DNA from: Liolophura sinensis
Lineage: Eukaryota > Mollusca > Polyplacophora > Chitonida > Chitonidae
Direction: 5' to 3'
DNA length: 60,000 nt
Assembly (NCBI RefSeq): GCF_032854445.1
Contig: NC_088303.1
Location: forward strand, 15,757,501-15,817,500
Both the position numbers and the translations under genes were made by a program. The number at the start of each line of letters is the position of its first letter. Within the stretch, counting starts at the first letter, position 1. Of this stretch, positions 24,001 to 30,851 are shown in pieces. The notes under the pieces were generated by a model, which worked only from the letters and a program-made list of their open reading frames with translations, was not told where the DNA came from and searched no databases.

Positions 24001-24879
24001 ACTGTCAGTCAGTATTAGGAAGCTGTTCTGTGTTTTATTTAAATTAGATGAAGAATTGTGTGTTTGCAGCTTATTTATGTGTTTTATACCTTGTTTCAGC
24101 TGCAAGTGGAGGTCACTCAGTTCTTGGCTGCAAACCGCACTGGAGGTCAAGTCAGGACAGATTTCTCTGCTTTCCCCACACCTCAGTATGCAAAGGTGAG
24201 ATCTTGCATACACAGCTGTACCTGCCTATTTAGCTCTAACTATAGTCTGTTTCTTTTAACCAGTCACCAGTATTCTGCCACTAGTAAAATCAGTCATACC
24301 TGCTACAAAATTGCCTTTCATTAGTGGTACGTGAGGCCTTTTTGTACCTGGAATTTAGATATACTGACCGACCATCCAAAAATTGACTTACATATACATG
24401 TATCAGATTTTGATAATGAGACAAAGTGTAGCTTTCTCACCTTTCTTCACATGGATACAAGTGTAAAGTGCGATTAATAGATTTATCACATTTTTTTGTT
24501 CACGTGTGATAATCAGGACATCAGGTGGGAAAATGCCCTCTGATTGCCCATTAATGGACAATGTGAAAAAAGTCAATACCCATTATGCAATGAAGATAGG
24601 AAACTGCTTGGTTTAATCTGGTATCCTGCCAAAAAAAAAACCCCAGCAATATGAGTGCGATATTTTCTGTGTAATGTGTTAAACAGTAACCTGAGTTTTG
24701 TTCATTCTGACATTTTGTTAACCAATCTTCATTTCTCATTACAGGTTCTACATGAAAAGTGTGTTGACAGTAAGCTTGTTGGCATGGTAACCATCCCATC
24801 CCCAGGGAAGGCAGAGGTCATTCCAGTGCACATTCAGCCTAACATGATGAGAAAGTTACATACGTATTTCCAAATGTAG
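1..24879 (+). CDS. DCTN1: Dynactin subunit 1 (p150-Glued), 3' part, 30 exons
   Basis: Large subunit of dynactin, the dynein cofactor that links the motor to cargo and microtubules; cytoplasmic. Exons joined: 1-62, 480-576, 931-1009, 2303-2462, 3071-3175, 3761-3862, 4406-4495, 5524-5640, 6597-6696, 7150-7235, 8271-8398, 9240-9354, 10130-10183, 11207-11338, 11823-11906, 12695-12760, 13102-13204, 14489-14518 (tentative), 17207-17306, 17625-17718, 18624-18752, 19037-19179, 19498-19649, 19857-19936, 20260-20331, 20852-21007, 21546-21603, 22222-22304, 24100-24195, 24745-24879. The reading frame starts at base 3 and gives about 1,001 residues plus stop, with all phases agreeing. Residues 1-270 are heptad-rich coiled coil 1. 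The inter-coil domain follows, with a [10 protein letters not shown] motif near residue 290 that I recall as typical of p150-Glued. A second coiled coil lies in exons 21-23, then a Pro/Ser/Gly linker and a C-terminal globular end. Vertebrate p150 is about 1,280 residues, so the CAP-Gly and basic N-terminus lie upstream. Identification is from memory of the family and is strong. Confidence 0.95.
338..400 (+). repeat. tRNA-like SINE head remnant in intron
   Basis: Contains GGCCTACTGGTTAGTGTGCTA, an A-box-like stretch such as heads the SINEs elsewhere in the window. No B box or tail is visible, so it would be a fragment. The remainder of the flanking introns (63-479, 577-930) shows nothing else. 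Confidence 0.25.
480..576 (+). CDS. DCTN1: DCTN1 exon (coiled coil 1)
   Basis: Follows acceptor TTTGTGGACAG and enters in phase 0 ([18 protein letters not shown]...). It ends one base into a Gly codon at donor GTACGT. Strong heptad pattern. Confidence 0.93.
931..1009 (+). CDS. DCTN1: DCTN1 exon (coiled coil 1)
   Basis: Acceptor TACCTCCCCAG. Encodes [20 protein letters not shown] and onward. The donor is AA|GTAAGC, leaving two bases that pair with the next exon's G to make Lys. Confidence 0.92.
1010..2302 (+). other. DCTN1 intron, nothing recognised
   Basis: GT-AG intron of 1.3 kb. The short antisense ORFs at 1343-1605 have no recognisable content. I see no repeat or RNA gene here. Confidence 0.6.
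2303..2462 (+). CDS. DCTN1: DCTN1 exon (coiled coil 1) with duplicated donor
   Basis: Acceptor GATCGTTACAG. Encodes [20 protein letters not shown] and onward to NEIIELKEQ, ending in phase 0 at GTAACC. The last 33 bases of the exon and its donor are copied immediately downstream (2477-2523). The copied donor would bring in an in-frame TAG at 2472-2474, so the first donor is taken as real. Confidence 0.93.
2430..2523 (+). repeat. 47-bp tandem duplication across an exon/donor junction
   Basis: Copies 2430-2476 and 2477-2523 differ at one base (2470/2517). Each holds the last 33 bases of the exon, the GTAACC donor and the first intron bases. Confidence 0.95.
2628..2776 (+). mobile_element. SINE, 5'-truncated
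   Basis: Matches the window's main SINE from GGGAAGGCCTTC through TTCCACCATAATGTTGGCCG to the tail CACCAATCAAATAAATAAAT. Diverged by several substitutions. No tRNA head. Confidence 0.85.
3071..3175 (+). CDS. DCTN1: DCTN1 exon (coiled coil 1)
   Basis: Phase 0 on both sides, 35 codons. Starts [20 protein letters not shown] after ATGGTTACAG and ends at ...KADL before GTGAGG. Length is a multiple of 3, so skipping would keep the frame. Confidence 0.92.
3761..3862 (+). CDS. DCTN1: DCTN1 exon (coiled coil 1)
   Basis: Phase 0 on both sides, 34 codons. [20 protein letters not shown], then [13 protein letters not shown]. Acceptor TTCTGTGATAG, donor GTATGC. Confidence 0.92.
4135..4290 (+). mobile_element. 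Possible SINE remnant
   Basis: A B-box-like GGTTCAGATCTAGCTC followed by a body and a TTAAATAAATAAAG tail resembles the tRNA-SINE layout. The body does not match the main family clearly. Confidence 0.3.
4406..4495 (+). CDS. DCTN1: DCTN1 exon (coiled coil 1)
   Basis: Phase 0 on both sides, 30 codons. [20 protein letters not shown], then FRELVAQLQ. Acceptor CATTCCTCCAG, donor GTAAAA. Confidence 0.92.
5524..5640 (+). CDS. DCTN1: DCTN1 exon (end of coiled coil 1) with duplicated donor
   Basis: Encodes [20 protein letters not shown], then [15 protein letters not shown]. Ends in phase 0 at GTAAGT. A 54-bp tandem copy of the exon end plus donor follows. Use of the second donor at 5695 would add 18 codons with no stop. 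Confidence 0.93.
5611..5714 (+). repeat. 54-bp tandem duplication across an exon/donor junction
   Basis: Copy 1 is 5611-5664 and copy 2 is 5665-5714 (partial). They differ at A5631/C5685. Each contains SADIKAYAK codons plus GTAAGTTCAC. Confidence 0.95.
6597..6696 (+). CDS. DCTN1: DCTN1 exon (inter-coil domain start)
   Basis: [20 protein letters not shown], then [10 protein letters not shown]. Among the most recognisable stretches of p150-Glued. Ends one base into the Gly codon at GTGACT. Confidence 0.95.
7014..7127 (+). repeat. 57-bp intronic tandem duplication
   Basis: Two copies (7014-7070, 7071-7127) that differ at a single A/G. They lie just upstream of the exon at 7150. Confidence 0.95.
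7150..7235 (+). CDS. DCTN1: DCTN1 exon (inter-coil domain)
   Basis: Acceptor TAATTTTCCAG. Completes Gly, then [20 protein letters not shown] and ASQVKEK. Ends in phase 0 at GTAAGT. Confidence 0.95.
8271..8398 (+). CDS. DCTN1: DCTN1 exon (inter-coil domain)
   Basis: [20 protein letters not shown], then [16 protein letters not shown]. Ends two bases into a Ser codon at GTAAGG. Confidence 0.95.
8598..8792 (+). repeat. ~200-bp dispersed repeat, copy 1
   Basis: About 90 percent identical by eye to 10281-10480, both in the same orientation. It runs from ACACGTAAAGCCTGAAAA to GGCAGAAAACGAACT. I do not recognise the family. Likely a transposon fragment or a segmental copy. Confidence 0.85.
9240..9354 (+). 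CDS. DCTN1: DCTN1 exon (inter-coil domain)
   Basis: Completes Ser, then [20 protein letters not shown] and [15 protein letters not shown]. Phase 0 end at GTATGT. The upstream acceptor is TTCATGACAG. Confidence 0.94.
10130..10183 (+). CDS. DCTN1: DCTN1 exon (inter-coil domain, 18 codons)
   Basis: [18 protein letters not shown] between acceptor GCTGTTGTAG and donor GTAAGA. Phase 0 on both sides. Confidence 0.94.
10281..10480 (+). repeat. ~200-bp dispersed repeat, copy 2
   Basis: Second copy, 1.7 kb downstream of the first and two introns further on. Its flanks differ from those of copy 1, which fits a mobile or duplicated segment. No terminal repeats or target duplications were seen. Confidence 0.85.
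11207..11338 (+). CDS. DCTN1: DCTN1 exon (inter-coil domain)
   Basis: [20 protein letters not shown], then [19 protein letters not shown]. Phase 0 on both sides. Acceptor GAACTTTTCAG, donor GTAAGT. Confidence 0.94.
11475..11623 (+). mobile_element. SINE, 5'-truncated
   Basis: Body from the GTCGTGGGTTTCCC stretch through CCACCATAATGCTGGCCGCC to an (AATA)n tail. A second degraded tail piece (CACCATTATGCTGGCTGC...) follows at about 11640-11690. Confidence 0.85.
11823..11906 (+). CDS. DCTN1: DCTN1 exon (inter-coil domain)
   Basis: [20 protein letters not shown], then CARK. Good polypyrimidine acceptor (CCTTCTATCCCCAG), donor GTGAGA, phase 0 on both sides. Confidence 0.93.
12695..12760 (+). CDS. 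DCTN1: DCTN1 exon (inter-coil domain, 22 codons)
   Basis: [20 protein letters not shown], then KE. Phase 0 on both sides. Acceptor GTCAATCACAG, donor GTAAGA. Confidence 0.92.
13102..13204 (+). CDS. DCTN1: DCTN1 exon (inter-coil domain)
   Basis: [20 protein letters not shown], then [12 protein letters not shown]. Ends one base into a codon at GTAAAT, so it can join either the candidate microexon or the exon at 17207. Confidence 0.93.
13205..14488 (+). other. DCTN1 intron, nothing recognised
   Basis: GT-AG intron of 1.3 kb before the candidate microexon. AT-rich. No repeats or RNA genes seen. After the microexon, GTTCAGTTCT is repeated about three times at 14555-14585. Confidence 0.5.
14489..14518 (+). 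CDS. DCTN1: Candidate 30-nt cassette microexon of DCTN1
   Basis: Acceptor TGATTTTTACACAG and donor GTAACC bracket exactly 30 bases. They are phase 1 on both sides and, with the preceding G, encode [10 protein letters not shown] before rejoining at Asp. Inclusion or skipping both keep the frame. The splice signals and frame fit are direct observations. Its real use is inference, and I do not recognise the ten residues from other species. Confidence 0.45.
14519..17206 (+). other. Large DCTN1 intron, nothing recognised
   Basis: 2.7 kb, the largest intron seen. It holds several short ORFs without recognisable protein content and no clear SINE. The antisense 123-codon ORF at 16851-17222 overlaps a coding exon and reads as a chance frame. 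Confidence 0.5.
17207..17306 (+). CDS. DCTN1: DCTN1 exon (inter-coil domain end)
   Basis: [20 protein letters not shown], then [12 protein letters not shown]. The PYECLR stretch is a p150 landmark as I recall it. Ends two bases into Arg at GTAAAT. Confidence 0.94.
17625..17718 (+). CDS. DCTN1: DCTN1 exon (inter-coil domain end)
   Basis: Completes Arg, then [20 protein letters not shown] and [10 protein letters not shown]. Phase 0 end at GTAGGC. Acceptor TCTGTGTTTTAG. Confidence 0.93.
18624..18752 (+). CDS. DCTN1: DCTN1 exon (coiled coil 2)
   Basis: [20 protein letters not shown], then [19 protein letters not shown]. This is the start of the second coiled coil. Phase 0 on both sides. Acceptor TGTGCCTGCAG, donor GTAATA. 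Confidence 0.94.
19037..19179 (+). CDS. DCTN1: DCTN1 exon (coiled coil 2)
   Basis: [20 protein letters not shown], then [20 protein letters not shown]. Ends two bases into a Lys codon at GTGAGT. Confidence 0.94.
19498..19649 (+). CDS. DCTN1: DCTN1 exon (coiled coil 2 end, linker start)
   Basis: Completes Lys, then [20 protein letters not shown] and [20 protein letters not shown]. The acceptor region has two AGs (19496-19497 and 19506-19507). Only the first restores KEYTETMD, so it is chosen. Ends one base into a Pro codon at GTAAGG. Confidence 0.93.
19857..19936 (+). CDS. DCTN1: DCTN1 exon (Pro/Gly/Ser linker)
   Basis: Completes Pro, then [20 protein letters not shown] and PFLLQQ. The [11 protein letters not shown] motif is characteristic. 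Phase 0 end at GTAATA. Confidence 0.92.
20260..20331 (+). CDS. DCTN1: DCTN1 exon (C-terminal helix)
   Basis: [20 protein letters not shown], then EKMK. Phase 0 on both sides, 24 codons. Acceptor ATTTTTCTTAG, donor GTAAGC. Confidence 0.92.
20549..20658 (+). repeat. Intronic 35-bp inverted repeat (hairpin)
   Basis: Arms 20549-20583 and 20624-20658 pair over 35 positions around a 40-base loop. The three non-Watson-Crick positions are all G-U pairs in the sense RNA. The loop contains a further 7-bp stem (20592-20598 with 20609-20615). Confidence 0.85.
20852..21007 (+). CDS. DCTN1: DCTN1 exon (C-terminal linker)
   Basis: [20 protein letters not shown], then [29 protein letters not shown] aligns with the p150 C-terminal region as I recall it. 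The middle is less conserved. Phase 0 on both sides. Confidence 0.91.
21546..21603 (+). CDS. DCTN1: DCTN1 exon (C-terminal, 19 codons)
   Basis: [19 protein letters not shown], ending one base into Gly at GTGAGT. Acceptor GTCACTACAG. Confidence 0.9.
22222..22304 (+). CDS. DCTN1: DCTN1 exon (C-terminal)
   Basis: Completes Gly, then [20 protein letters not shown] and IQRQTAE. Phase 0 end at GTGAGC. A G-rich minisatellite starts about 35 bases past this donor. Confidence 0.91.
22341..22752 (+). repeat. G-rich minisatellite (~17-bp unit)
   Basis: More than 20 imperfect copies of a unit like GTGAAACAGGGTGGGAT, with insertions up to GGGGGGGG. It lies in the intron after the exon ending at 22304. 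It creates long spurious antisense frames rich in HPVSHP-like repeats. Confidence 0.95.
22920..23053. mobile_element. MITE-like foldback element
   Basis: Terminal inverted repeats: CTGGGACCAGTTTCATGAAG at the left and its near-complement CTTCATGAAACCGGCCCCAG at the right. Inner parts (CACTTAGCTAAG, CTTAGCTAAGTG) also pair. 134 bp, no ORF. Fits a non-autonomous DNA transposon. Confidence 0.7.
23878..23989 (-). mobile_element. SINE fragment (antisense)
   Basis: Begins (TTTA)n TTTGATTGGTTCAGAATATTTCAC and runs to AACCATCCGCAGG, the reverse of the main SINE 3' half. A short direct repeat TTCATTT (23871-23877, 23990-23996) may be the target duplication. Confidence 0.8.
24100..24195 (+). CDS. DCTN1: DCTN1 exon (C-terminal)
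   Basis: [20 protein letters not shown], then [12 protein letters not shown]. The DFSAFP motif matches the TDFATFP of vertebrate p150 as I recall it. Acceptor CCTTGTTTCAG, donor GTGAGA. Confidence 0.93.
24745..24879 (+). CDS. DCTN1: DCTN1 terminal exon with stop
   Basis: Acceptor TTCTCATTACAG. Encodes [20 protein letters not shown], then [18 protein letters not shown], and stops at TAG 24877-24879. The end matches the position of the p150 C-terminus, with a divergent last 30 residues. Confidence 0.93.
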   Translation, partial: VLHEKCVDSKLVGMVTIPSPGKAEVIPVHIQPNMMRKLHTYFQM

Positions 24880-25176
24880 CTCTGGTGTCATTAGCCTGTG
24901 TTCTTGTGATCTTTTGTACAGGAAGTGCTCTCAGTTAAGTTAATACAGTCAAATCTGCTTTTAGATAAACATAAAAACAAAAAGCTATCCATGACAGATG
25001 TCCTTAGTTGACCTTGAAACAACACAGCGCCTGTTGTTTATTGCTGTAGACAGGCTTTCAATCCAACCAATAATTTGATGTTGGAAAAAGTTAATTAAGG
25101 TTGAACACCTTCTTGGACAACACTGTTGCTATGGTGACAAAACATTGGAGCTTCACCTTTGGTCAGTTTGACAATG

Positions 25177-25345
25177 TGTAAACAGCTGTCTTGTTAGCCT
25201 ACCCTGTAAACAGCTGTCTTTGTTAGCCTACCCTGTAAACAGCTGTCTTGTTAGCCTACCCTGTAAACAGCTGTCTTGTTAGCCTACCCTGTAAACAGCT
25301 GTCTTGTTAGCCTACCCTGTAAACAGCTGTCTTGTTAGCCTACCC
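25177..25345 (+). repeat. DCTN1: 28-bp minisatellite in the DCTN1 3'UTR
   Basis: Six copies of TGTAAACAGCTGTCTTGTTA followed by GCCTACCC. Copy 2 has one extra T, and the copies are otherwise almost identical, which suggests recent expansion. Each copy carries a CAGCTG E-box-like palindrome. Confidence 0.97.
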
Positions 25346-25644
25346 TGACCCAGGCTGGTGCAGAATGTCAATGTTTGCATCACTTTTGGTAACTTCGTCA
25401 AGACTAGTAACATTGATGTTACAGGTAATGGTAAATGTATTCAACTGAAGCTCAAAAGTGACCCACACAAGTGCTCAGGTAGAGAAAATTGTTTTCTCTT
25501 GACATCACTTCTGGTTTGAAAGGGATTGATTCGTAATGAGAACAGTGACACATTATTCCTGATGGTTAACTAAAAACAGTCGATGGGATGCTGATTTGTC
25601 CTAACATGCTTTGGTGAAGAATTAGAAGATTATTTTCATCCTCA

Positions 25645-25752
25645 TTATTTATTTTTTTGATTGGTGTTATACACTGTATTCAAGAATATTTCACTTATAC
25701 AGTGGCGGACAGCGTTATGGTGGGAGGAAACTGGACAGTGCCCGGAGGGATA
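25645..25752 (-). mobile_element. SINE tail fragment (antisense) in the 3'UTR
   Basis: TTTTTTTGATTGGTGTTATA, CAAGAATATTTCACTTATAC and GTGGCGGACAGCGTTATGGT match the complement of the main SINE tail, with divergence. Confidence 0.75.
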
Positions 25753-27041
25753 TTCATCTTTGTGAAAAACTGTGTAATGTGTTTGTGCTTTATGGGAACC
25801 ATATCTCAGTCGTAGATGAACTACAAGTCAAGGCTGAATGGATCAGCTTCACTGTTACAGTGGTGGTGTGGCATTTTAACAAAGAGTCCCAGGGTAATGA
25901 GGTGTCAGGCAGGCATGTAGATGTACTTCAGTATCCAAGGCTCTTCAGTCCTGAGTAGTTTTCCTAGCTCAAAAAGAAAACATAATTTGTATTTACATGT
26001 AAATGGAGCAAATATTTTGGAGGTAAACTGCCCATTGATTTACTCAGTGTAAAATGTTGAATTAAAAACTACAGAGAAGAGAAATTAGAGAAAGTATTAG
26101 GACAAGTAAACTGCTCATTGTTGGTATACTGGAGACTCCAGTGATGTTCGACCATTAGAGTGAAAACACCAACAAAACCTGTGAATGGTTTACAGGCTTC
26201 AACCGAAGCAGATGTAACCACCCTAAATGACCTACAAACAGCTAATTAGTAACATTTCCAGGCTTTGAGAGTTGGTTTTAGAAAGGTATTCTGAGGTTTG
26301 TTTGGAAGGTAAGATCATATCCTACAGGGAAAATGTATGGTCCAGAACTGAAAATAAGTTTTATGACATTTATTTGCCTGTAAAAAAAACACACTTTCTT
26401 GGATCATTTAGGATTTACTTTTTATTTGTGAGTATTGGATTAAAACTAAATACATCATACAGGTATGCCTGGCTCATTACTGATATACTCCAAGGAGAGT
26501 TTACTGAAATACACCAGTGACAGGAGTGACTGTGACAGGTTTCAAACAGCAGATTTGACTAGATTAACTTACCTGGTGCAAATATTCAATTAAAGCTACA
26601 AAGAAATTTAAACTTGACAGTGTAGTTTTTATCAGGGGCCGTGGAATCATTTTGTTGTTTTTTTTGTTTTTTTATTTTTTTTTTCGTTTTGATATGGTTG
26701 AGGTCTTGGGCAGTGTTTGGAGAACTGCTTAGCTTCTGTCAACATTCTCTTGGGGGTATTAGAATGAAGCTAGTTCTACGATGCAATGTCATTAAATATA
26801 TTTATTGAGGAAGTAGATTGCTATAGTCGAAAGATGTCATTTCTGGGCAAGATAGCACGTTAAAATACTTGTTTGGATCTTGTGATACTGACGCTTGCTA
26901 ATGAATCAGCTTTTGCGATTATAAAGCAAAATTCACAAAATATAAATTAAGAACTCTGTAGAAAAAAAAATCAAGATGAATAATTGATTTTGTCCAATCG
27001 CTGTGCATGTATTTCATCTAGTCTGTGTATGATGTTGCTTG

Positions 27042-27064
27042 AATAAAGACGGTACACAATAAAA
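27042..27064 (+). terminator. Poly(A) signals of DCTN1
   Basis: AATAAA at 27042-27047 and again at 27059-27064, followed by a GT-rich stretch. They are the first canonical hexamers after the stop codon. The cleavage site is inferred at about 27075-27090. Confidence 0.5.
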
Positions 27065-27106
27065 GTGTATATTGCTGCAAAAATAATTTTGTTATTTCAA
27101 GTGTTC

Positions 27107-27270
27107 GACTGCAAGTTGGAAAGTCAGACAACAACTTGCGGATGGTCATGAGTTTACCCCGGGCTCTGCCCGGTTTCCTCCACCATAATGCTGGCTGCCG
27201 TCGTATAAGTGAAATATTCTTGAGTACGGCGTTAAACACCAATCAAATAAATAAATAAACGTAAAAATAA
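27107..27270 (+). mobile_element. SINE, 5'-truncated, with target duplication
   Basis: Good match to the main SINE body and tail. Flanked by an 11-bp direct repeat TTCAAGTGTTC (27096-27106 and 27271-27281). Inserted just past the DCTN1 poly(A) signals. Confidence 0.9.
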
Positions 27271-27733
27271 TTCAAGTGTTCAACCTCATAAAAAGACAGC
27301 TTTGCATCGTAACACGGTGAGAAAGAAATTCCTGCAGGATCCGTCGTGTGATTCTGTGTAATTATTACGTCATATTCGAGAACATTTGGCTCATTGTACT
27401 AGACCTCAGATTTCGTCAATGACTAAGTTACCAATTTTGCCAAATTCTGAGAGTTCTGTTGATGGTGAAGGTTGGAAAAATGTAAGTTTCAGCACCAAGG
27501 AAAATATTTCACAAGTTATTTTGATTCTAAAAGTTCTAATTTTAGGACAAGTACACTTCTGACGTCACAACCATGAAGAAATGATTAAACTCGTTAATGA
27601 ACTGCTTCCGGTTGTCACTGGTCAGAACTTCATAACGCTCACTTGATTGGTTAAATGTGAAAACCACGTGACATTTGCTCCAATTTTCGAGGACAGTTGC
27701 TCTGAAAATAGACTTACCGAAAGCAAGACTCCC

Positions 27734-27871
27734 ATGGCGGTGTTAAAGTTCACGTTTCTGTGGGTTTTTTTTGTTTACAGCCCGGAAAAGGATACGTTTG
27801 ACTCGACAAAAACAGTGCGAGCCGACGGGGTCACCTTTCTAACGTTAAATGGCGAACATAATTGGACATGA
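27734..27871 (+). CDS. Uncertain small ORF with signal-peptide-like start
   Basis: 45 codons beginning MAVLKFTFLWVFFVYSPEKD. That is a hydrophobic stretch after a Lys, like a secretion signal, followed by a charged tail. A CCAAT box in antisense form (ATTGG, 27646-27650) and a CACGTG site (27664-27669) lie upstream. An AATAAA (27907-27912) lies 36 bases past the stop. The stretch is richer in CpG than its surroundings. No family is recognised and chance is a real possibility. Confidence 0.2.
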   Translation: MAVLKFTFLWVFFVYSPEKDTFDSTKTVRADGVTFLTLNGEHNWT

Positions 27872-27912
27872 TGTTATCTGGTAGCTTTTTTTCGGAGTTA
27901 GCTATAAATAAA

Positions 27913-28620
27913 CTTGTCTGAGAGTTGACAGCTTGTACTATGACCCGATTTTTACCCCATAACGGATGCGTTATAGTGCCTTTTCTGGTCCCTGACGAAG
28001 CCCATGAGGCATCTGGATGACAGTAGTTGCACGAGGTTTGTATAAAGCTTAGTTTCATAGTGAAACCCCCTAGCCTGTTTAACACGCATGGAAAGGAAAT
28101 TCACATAACCGAAAGATGGTCTAGCGACAGAAAATTCACGTTGTCTAATTTTAACTCTTGCATAATTTTGAAGATGTTTTCTTTTATGCACGCTTCATGT
28201 ACATATCGAGAAATGCTCTGGAAATTCCCAGACACTGAATTGTTCTACTTGCCAACATGCATTCATGACGAACTAGTATGACAACATAGACGCTTTTATG
28301 GTTGGGACTTCCTCATTTAATTTCGGTTTTGTTTTAAACCTCAGCAATGAAAACGCTAAAGCGTTCAAACATTTATAAGTACTATAGTTAAAGGTGTAAA
28401 TGTCTAGTGGACATATCCCGTCTACAGGGTAGATATACAATCAGATAAAGAACATTTCTGATATTAAAGCAGGCATTTGATTTAACTTCTTTACTTTTCA
28501 ACAATCCAAAATCTATGCCAGGGGCGTTGTCCGAACTTTGTTATTCAAAGCTATGGTTAATTTCCTTGCTTTGTTGGTTTGATGGAATATCAGTGTAGAG
28601 TATGTTAATGTTTTCTGTAG
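27913..28620. other. Intergenic, nothing recognised
   Basis: No exon-like ORF, repeat or RNA gene seen between the small ORF and the tRNA-like stretch at 28630. Confidence 0.5.
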
Positions 28621-28626
28621 ATACGA

Positions 28627-28705
28627 GGAGCGACTCGTGGCCAAGCGGTTAAGATGCTAGTCTTGGAATAGTTAAAACGCACTCTCAAAAAGAGTGTGCA
28701 CCGTT
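28627..28705 (+). repeat. tRNA(Ser/Leu)-like SINE head fragment
   Basis: GACTCGTGGCCAAGCGGTTA resembles the 5' half of a class II tRNA (A box TGGCCAAGCGG). It is followed by a small hairpin CACTCTCAAAAAGAGTG. There is no T-arm/B box, so it is not a working tRNA gene. Confidence 0.4.
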
Positions 28706-29154
28706 GTGTACAGATGTGTTTGAGTAGCTGGTAAGGTGAGCAAGATATGTATCACCAGCCATGAACTTTTGGTATCACAGGTACACCAATTGGTACACAT
28801 AAAATATAGGTAGCCTACATAAAGATGATATATGCAAGGTACACATTAATTTGTTACAAGTACGTTGGTTCAGTTGCAGCCTGGGACAGGTCATTCTCGT
28901 GGCTCTTTACTCGCCTTCACTCTTCCATGGGCTTTTGCGGTAAGAAGTGGTGGACGGTGCTGGGAACGAGGCGCAGGTAGCCTCGTATGAAGTTCTTTAG
29001 CGATCTCTTGCCCGGCATGCACCAATATGGCAAAAACACTTAAACTCGATCTACGTGAGAAACTGTAACACGTCGGAAAGTTCATCAGTTACCCGTTAAA
29101 AAAGGGCACTACCTGTACCCCCCCCCCCCCACCATCCCCACCCGTAAACTCATC

Positions 29155-29219
29155 GCCGTTATGTAAGTTAAAGAATGTCGAGTACGACACTGAAAGCCAG
29201 TCAAATAAATAAATAAATC
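29155..29219 (+). mobile_element. Degraded SINE tail
   Basis: TCGCCGTTATGTAAGTTAAA, then GAGTACGACACTGAAAGCCA and CAAATAAATAAATAAAT. A decayed version of the main SINE 3' end. Confidence 0.55.
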
Positions 29220-29348
29220 ATATGGACACGAGGCAATGGTCCAATCCCAGTACTGGCCGTAAAAATTATTCAAATCGATTTTATCTGGCATCTCGCTCGA
29301 CCCTCTGCTAGACTACATTACTGTAGCTTCTGTATGTACATTGCATTC

Positions 29349-29466
29349 TAGTCGTGGGTTTCCCCCGGGCTCTGCCCGGTTTCCTCCCACCATAATGCTG
29401 GCCGCCGTCGTATAAGTGAAATATTCTTGAGTACGGCGTAAAACACCAATCAAATAAATAAATAAA
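29349..29466 (+). mobile_element. SINE, 5'-truncated, with target duplication
   Basis: Near-consensus SINE 3' half flanked by a perfect 12-bp direct repeat TACATTGCATTC (29337-29348, 29467-29478). This is direct evidence of retrotransposition and of 5' truncation. Confidence 0.93.
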
Positions 29467-29774
29467 TACATTGCATTCCACACACACCCGGTACCTATTG
29501 TATAGTACACGAGGGAAGGTAAGCTAACGCTCGGTGCTAGAGGGCATTTCAGTTGTGGCTGCTGAAGCACATATGAGTAGTTAGAATAAAACTCTAACTG
29601 AGGTAAATTGACAAAAGGCCGAACTTTATATGTTACGTGCGACCATTTGTCAACCATCACTCGGTCGTCGCTGCTATGGTTTTACTATTTATGTTGTAGT
29701 CTTCTATATTATATTTCTGCAGGTGTACTGCTAGTCCCGAGGCCTAGTTAGTGCTTCTGTGACAGGAGGGCTTG

Positions 29775-30215
29775 TGTGTCTTCTGTGGTCACGCCGAGTA
29801 CATTGTGAGAGAAGGGATTACCCGCCTGGTCTGGTCACACTGACTATTCTATGGGGTGGGGAGGGCGATATATTCTAGTCTGGTCACACTGAGTGTTCTG
29901 TATCATTGACAGAAAAAATTAAATGTCTTGTCTGGTCACACTGAGTAATTTGTGACAGATAAGATTACATCTCTTGCCTGGTTACACTGAATAATCTGTG
30001 ACAGATAAGATTACATGATTTGTCTGGTCACACTCAGTAATTTGTGACAGATAAAATTAAATGTCTTGTCTGGTCACACTGAGTAATCTGTGATAGAAAA
30101 CATTAAATGTTTGGCCTGGTCACACTGATTATTCTGTCACAGAAAAGATAAAATGTCTTGTCACATAGCGTGTTCTGTGATAGGGCGTATTGTCTGATCA
30201 CACTGGTTGGAATGC
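29775..30215 (+). repeat. 46-bp minisatellite
   Basis: About eight imperfect copies of a unit like GTCTGGTCACACTGAGTAAT + TTGTGACAGATAAGATTACA + TGTCTT. The edges are more degraded than the centre. Confidence 0.92.
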
Positions 30216-30851
30216 TGAGTTACAGCCTGACACACGTGCATGATCTAATTACCGAAAACAACGCTGGAATTAAAGCAAGCAAGGGCCATTAAATATTCCT
30301 CATATGCCACAATAGGAAGTGCTAATTACTTACGACAGAAAAACACAGTTGTATACAGCTGAACAAAATCCGCTTTTTTGTGGCACAAAAAACACACCAC
30401 CAACTTTTCACAATTAATTCTGGCGCGTGTGATATTTCTAAACAGATAACAACCAGCCCAACAGTAAATAAAATGCTAATGAACTTGGGGGAAAAAAGAT
30501 GTTTTGTGGAGTTGTTCACGTGTCTTTAAATCCTGAATATTACAGATACTCTTCCAAAATAAATCTTGCGAAAGTTTTCGACCAAGGCCATTCATAGGGA
30601 TTATGAGCTCACGAGGATGTGGTTGTTTTTGTGTTGTCACCCTCAGTTCTGTTCCCGCTATACCGGATGTGTTACTCAGCAAGCTGCTTCAATATCTATA
30701 ATCATGTGAATACCGCAAAGGAATGTTACGTCATGCAAGGTGCTTGTGCCCTTTGCCCCCAGACTTTTTATGTATCTCTTTTTCTGCATCAGTGTATTTG
30801 CCAAGACAAGAACGAGTAAATTCAATCCCGATTAAGGTCGAGTCCTAGTCG

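Larger units (their letters stand above)
24880..27080 (+). other. DCTN1: Putative 3'UTR of DCTN1
   Basis: Non-coding stretch from the stop to two overlapping-range AATAAA signals. It contains a six-copy 28-bp minisatellite and an antisense SINE tail. The end is inferred from the first canonical AATAAA cluster. An earlier ATTAAA (about 26793) is a possible alternative. Confidence 0.55.

Noticed and set aside
27721-27740. Minus-strand first exon MGVLLS followed by GTAAGT
   Set aside because: Good Kozak and donor, but only six codons, and promoter-like motifs lie on the wrong side. Too weak to annotate.
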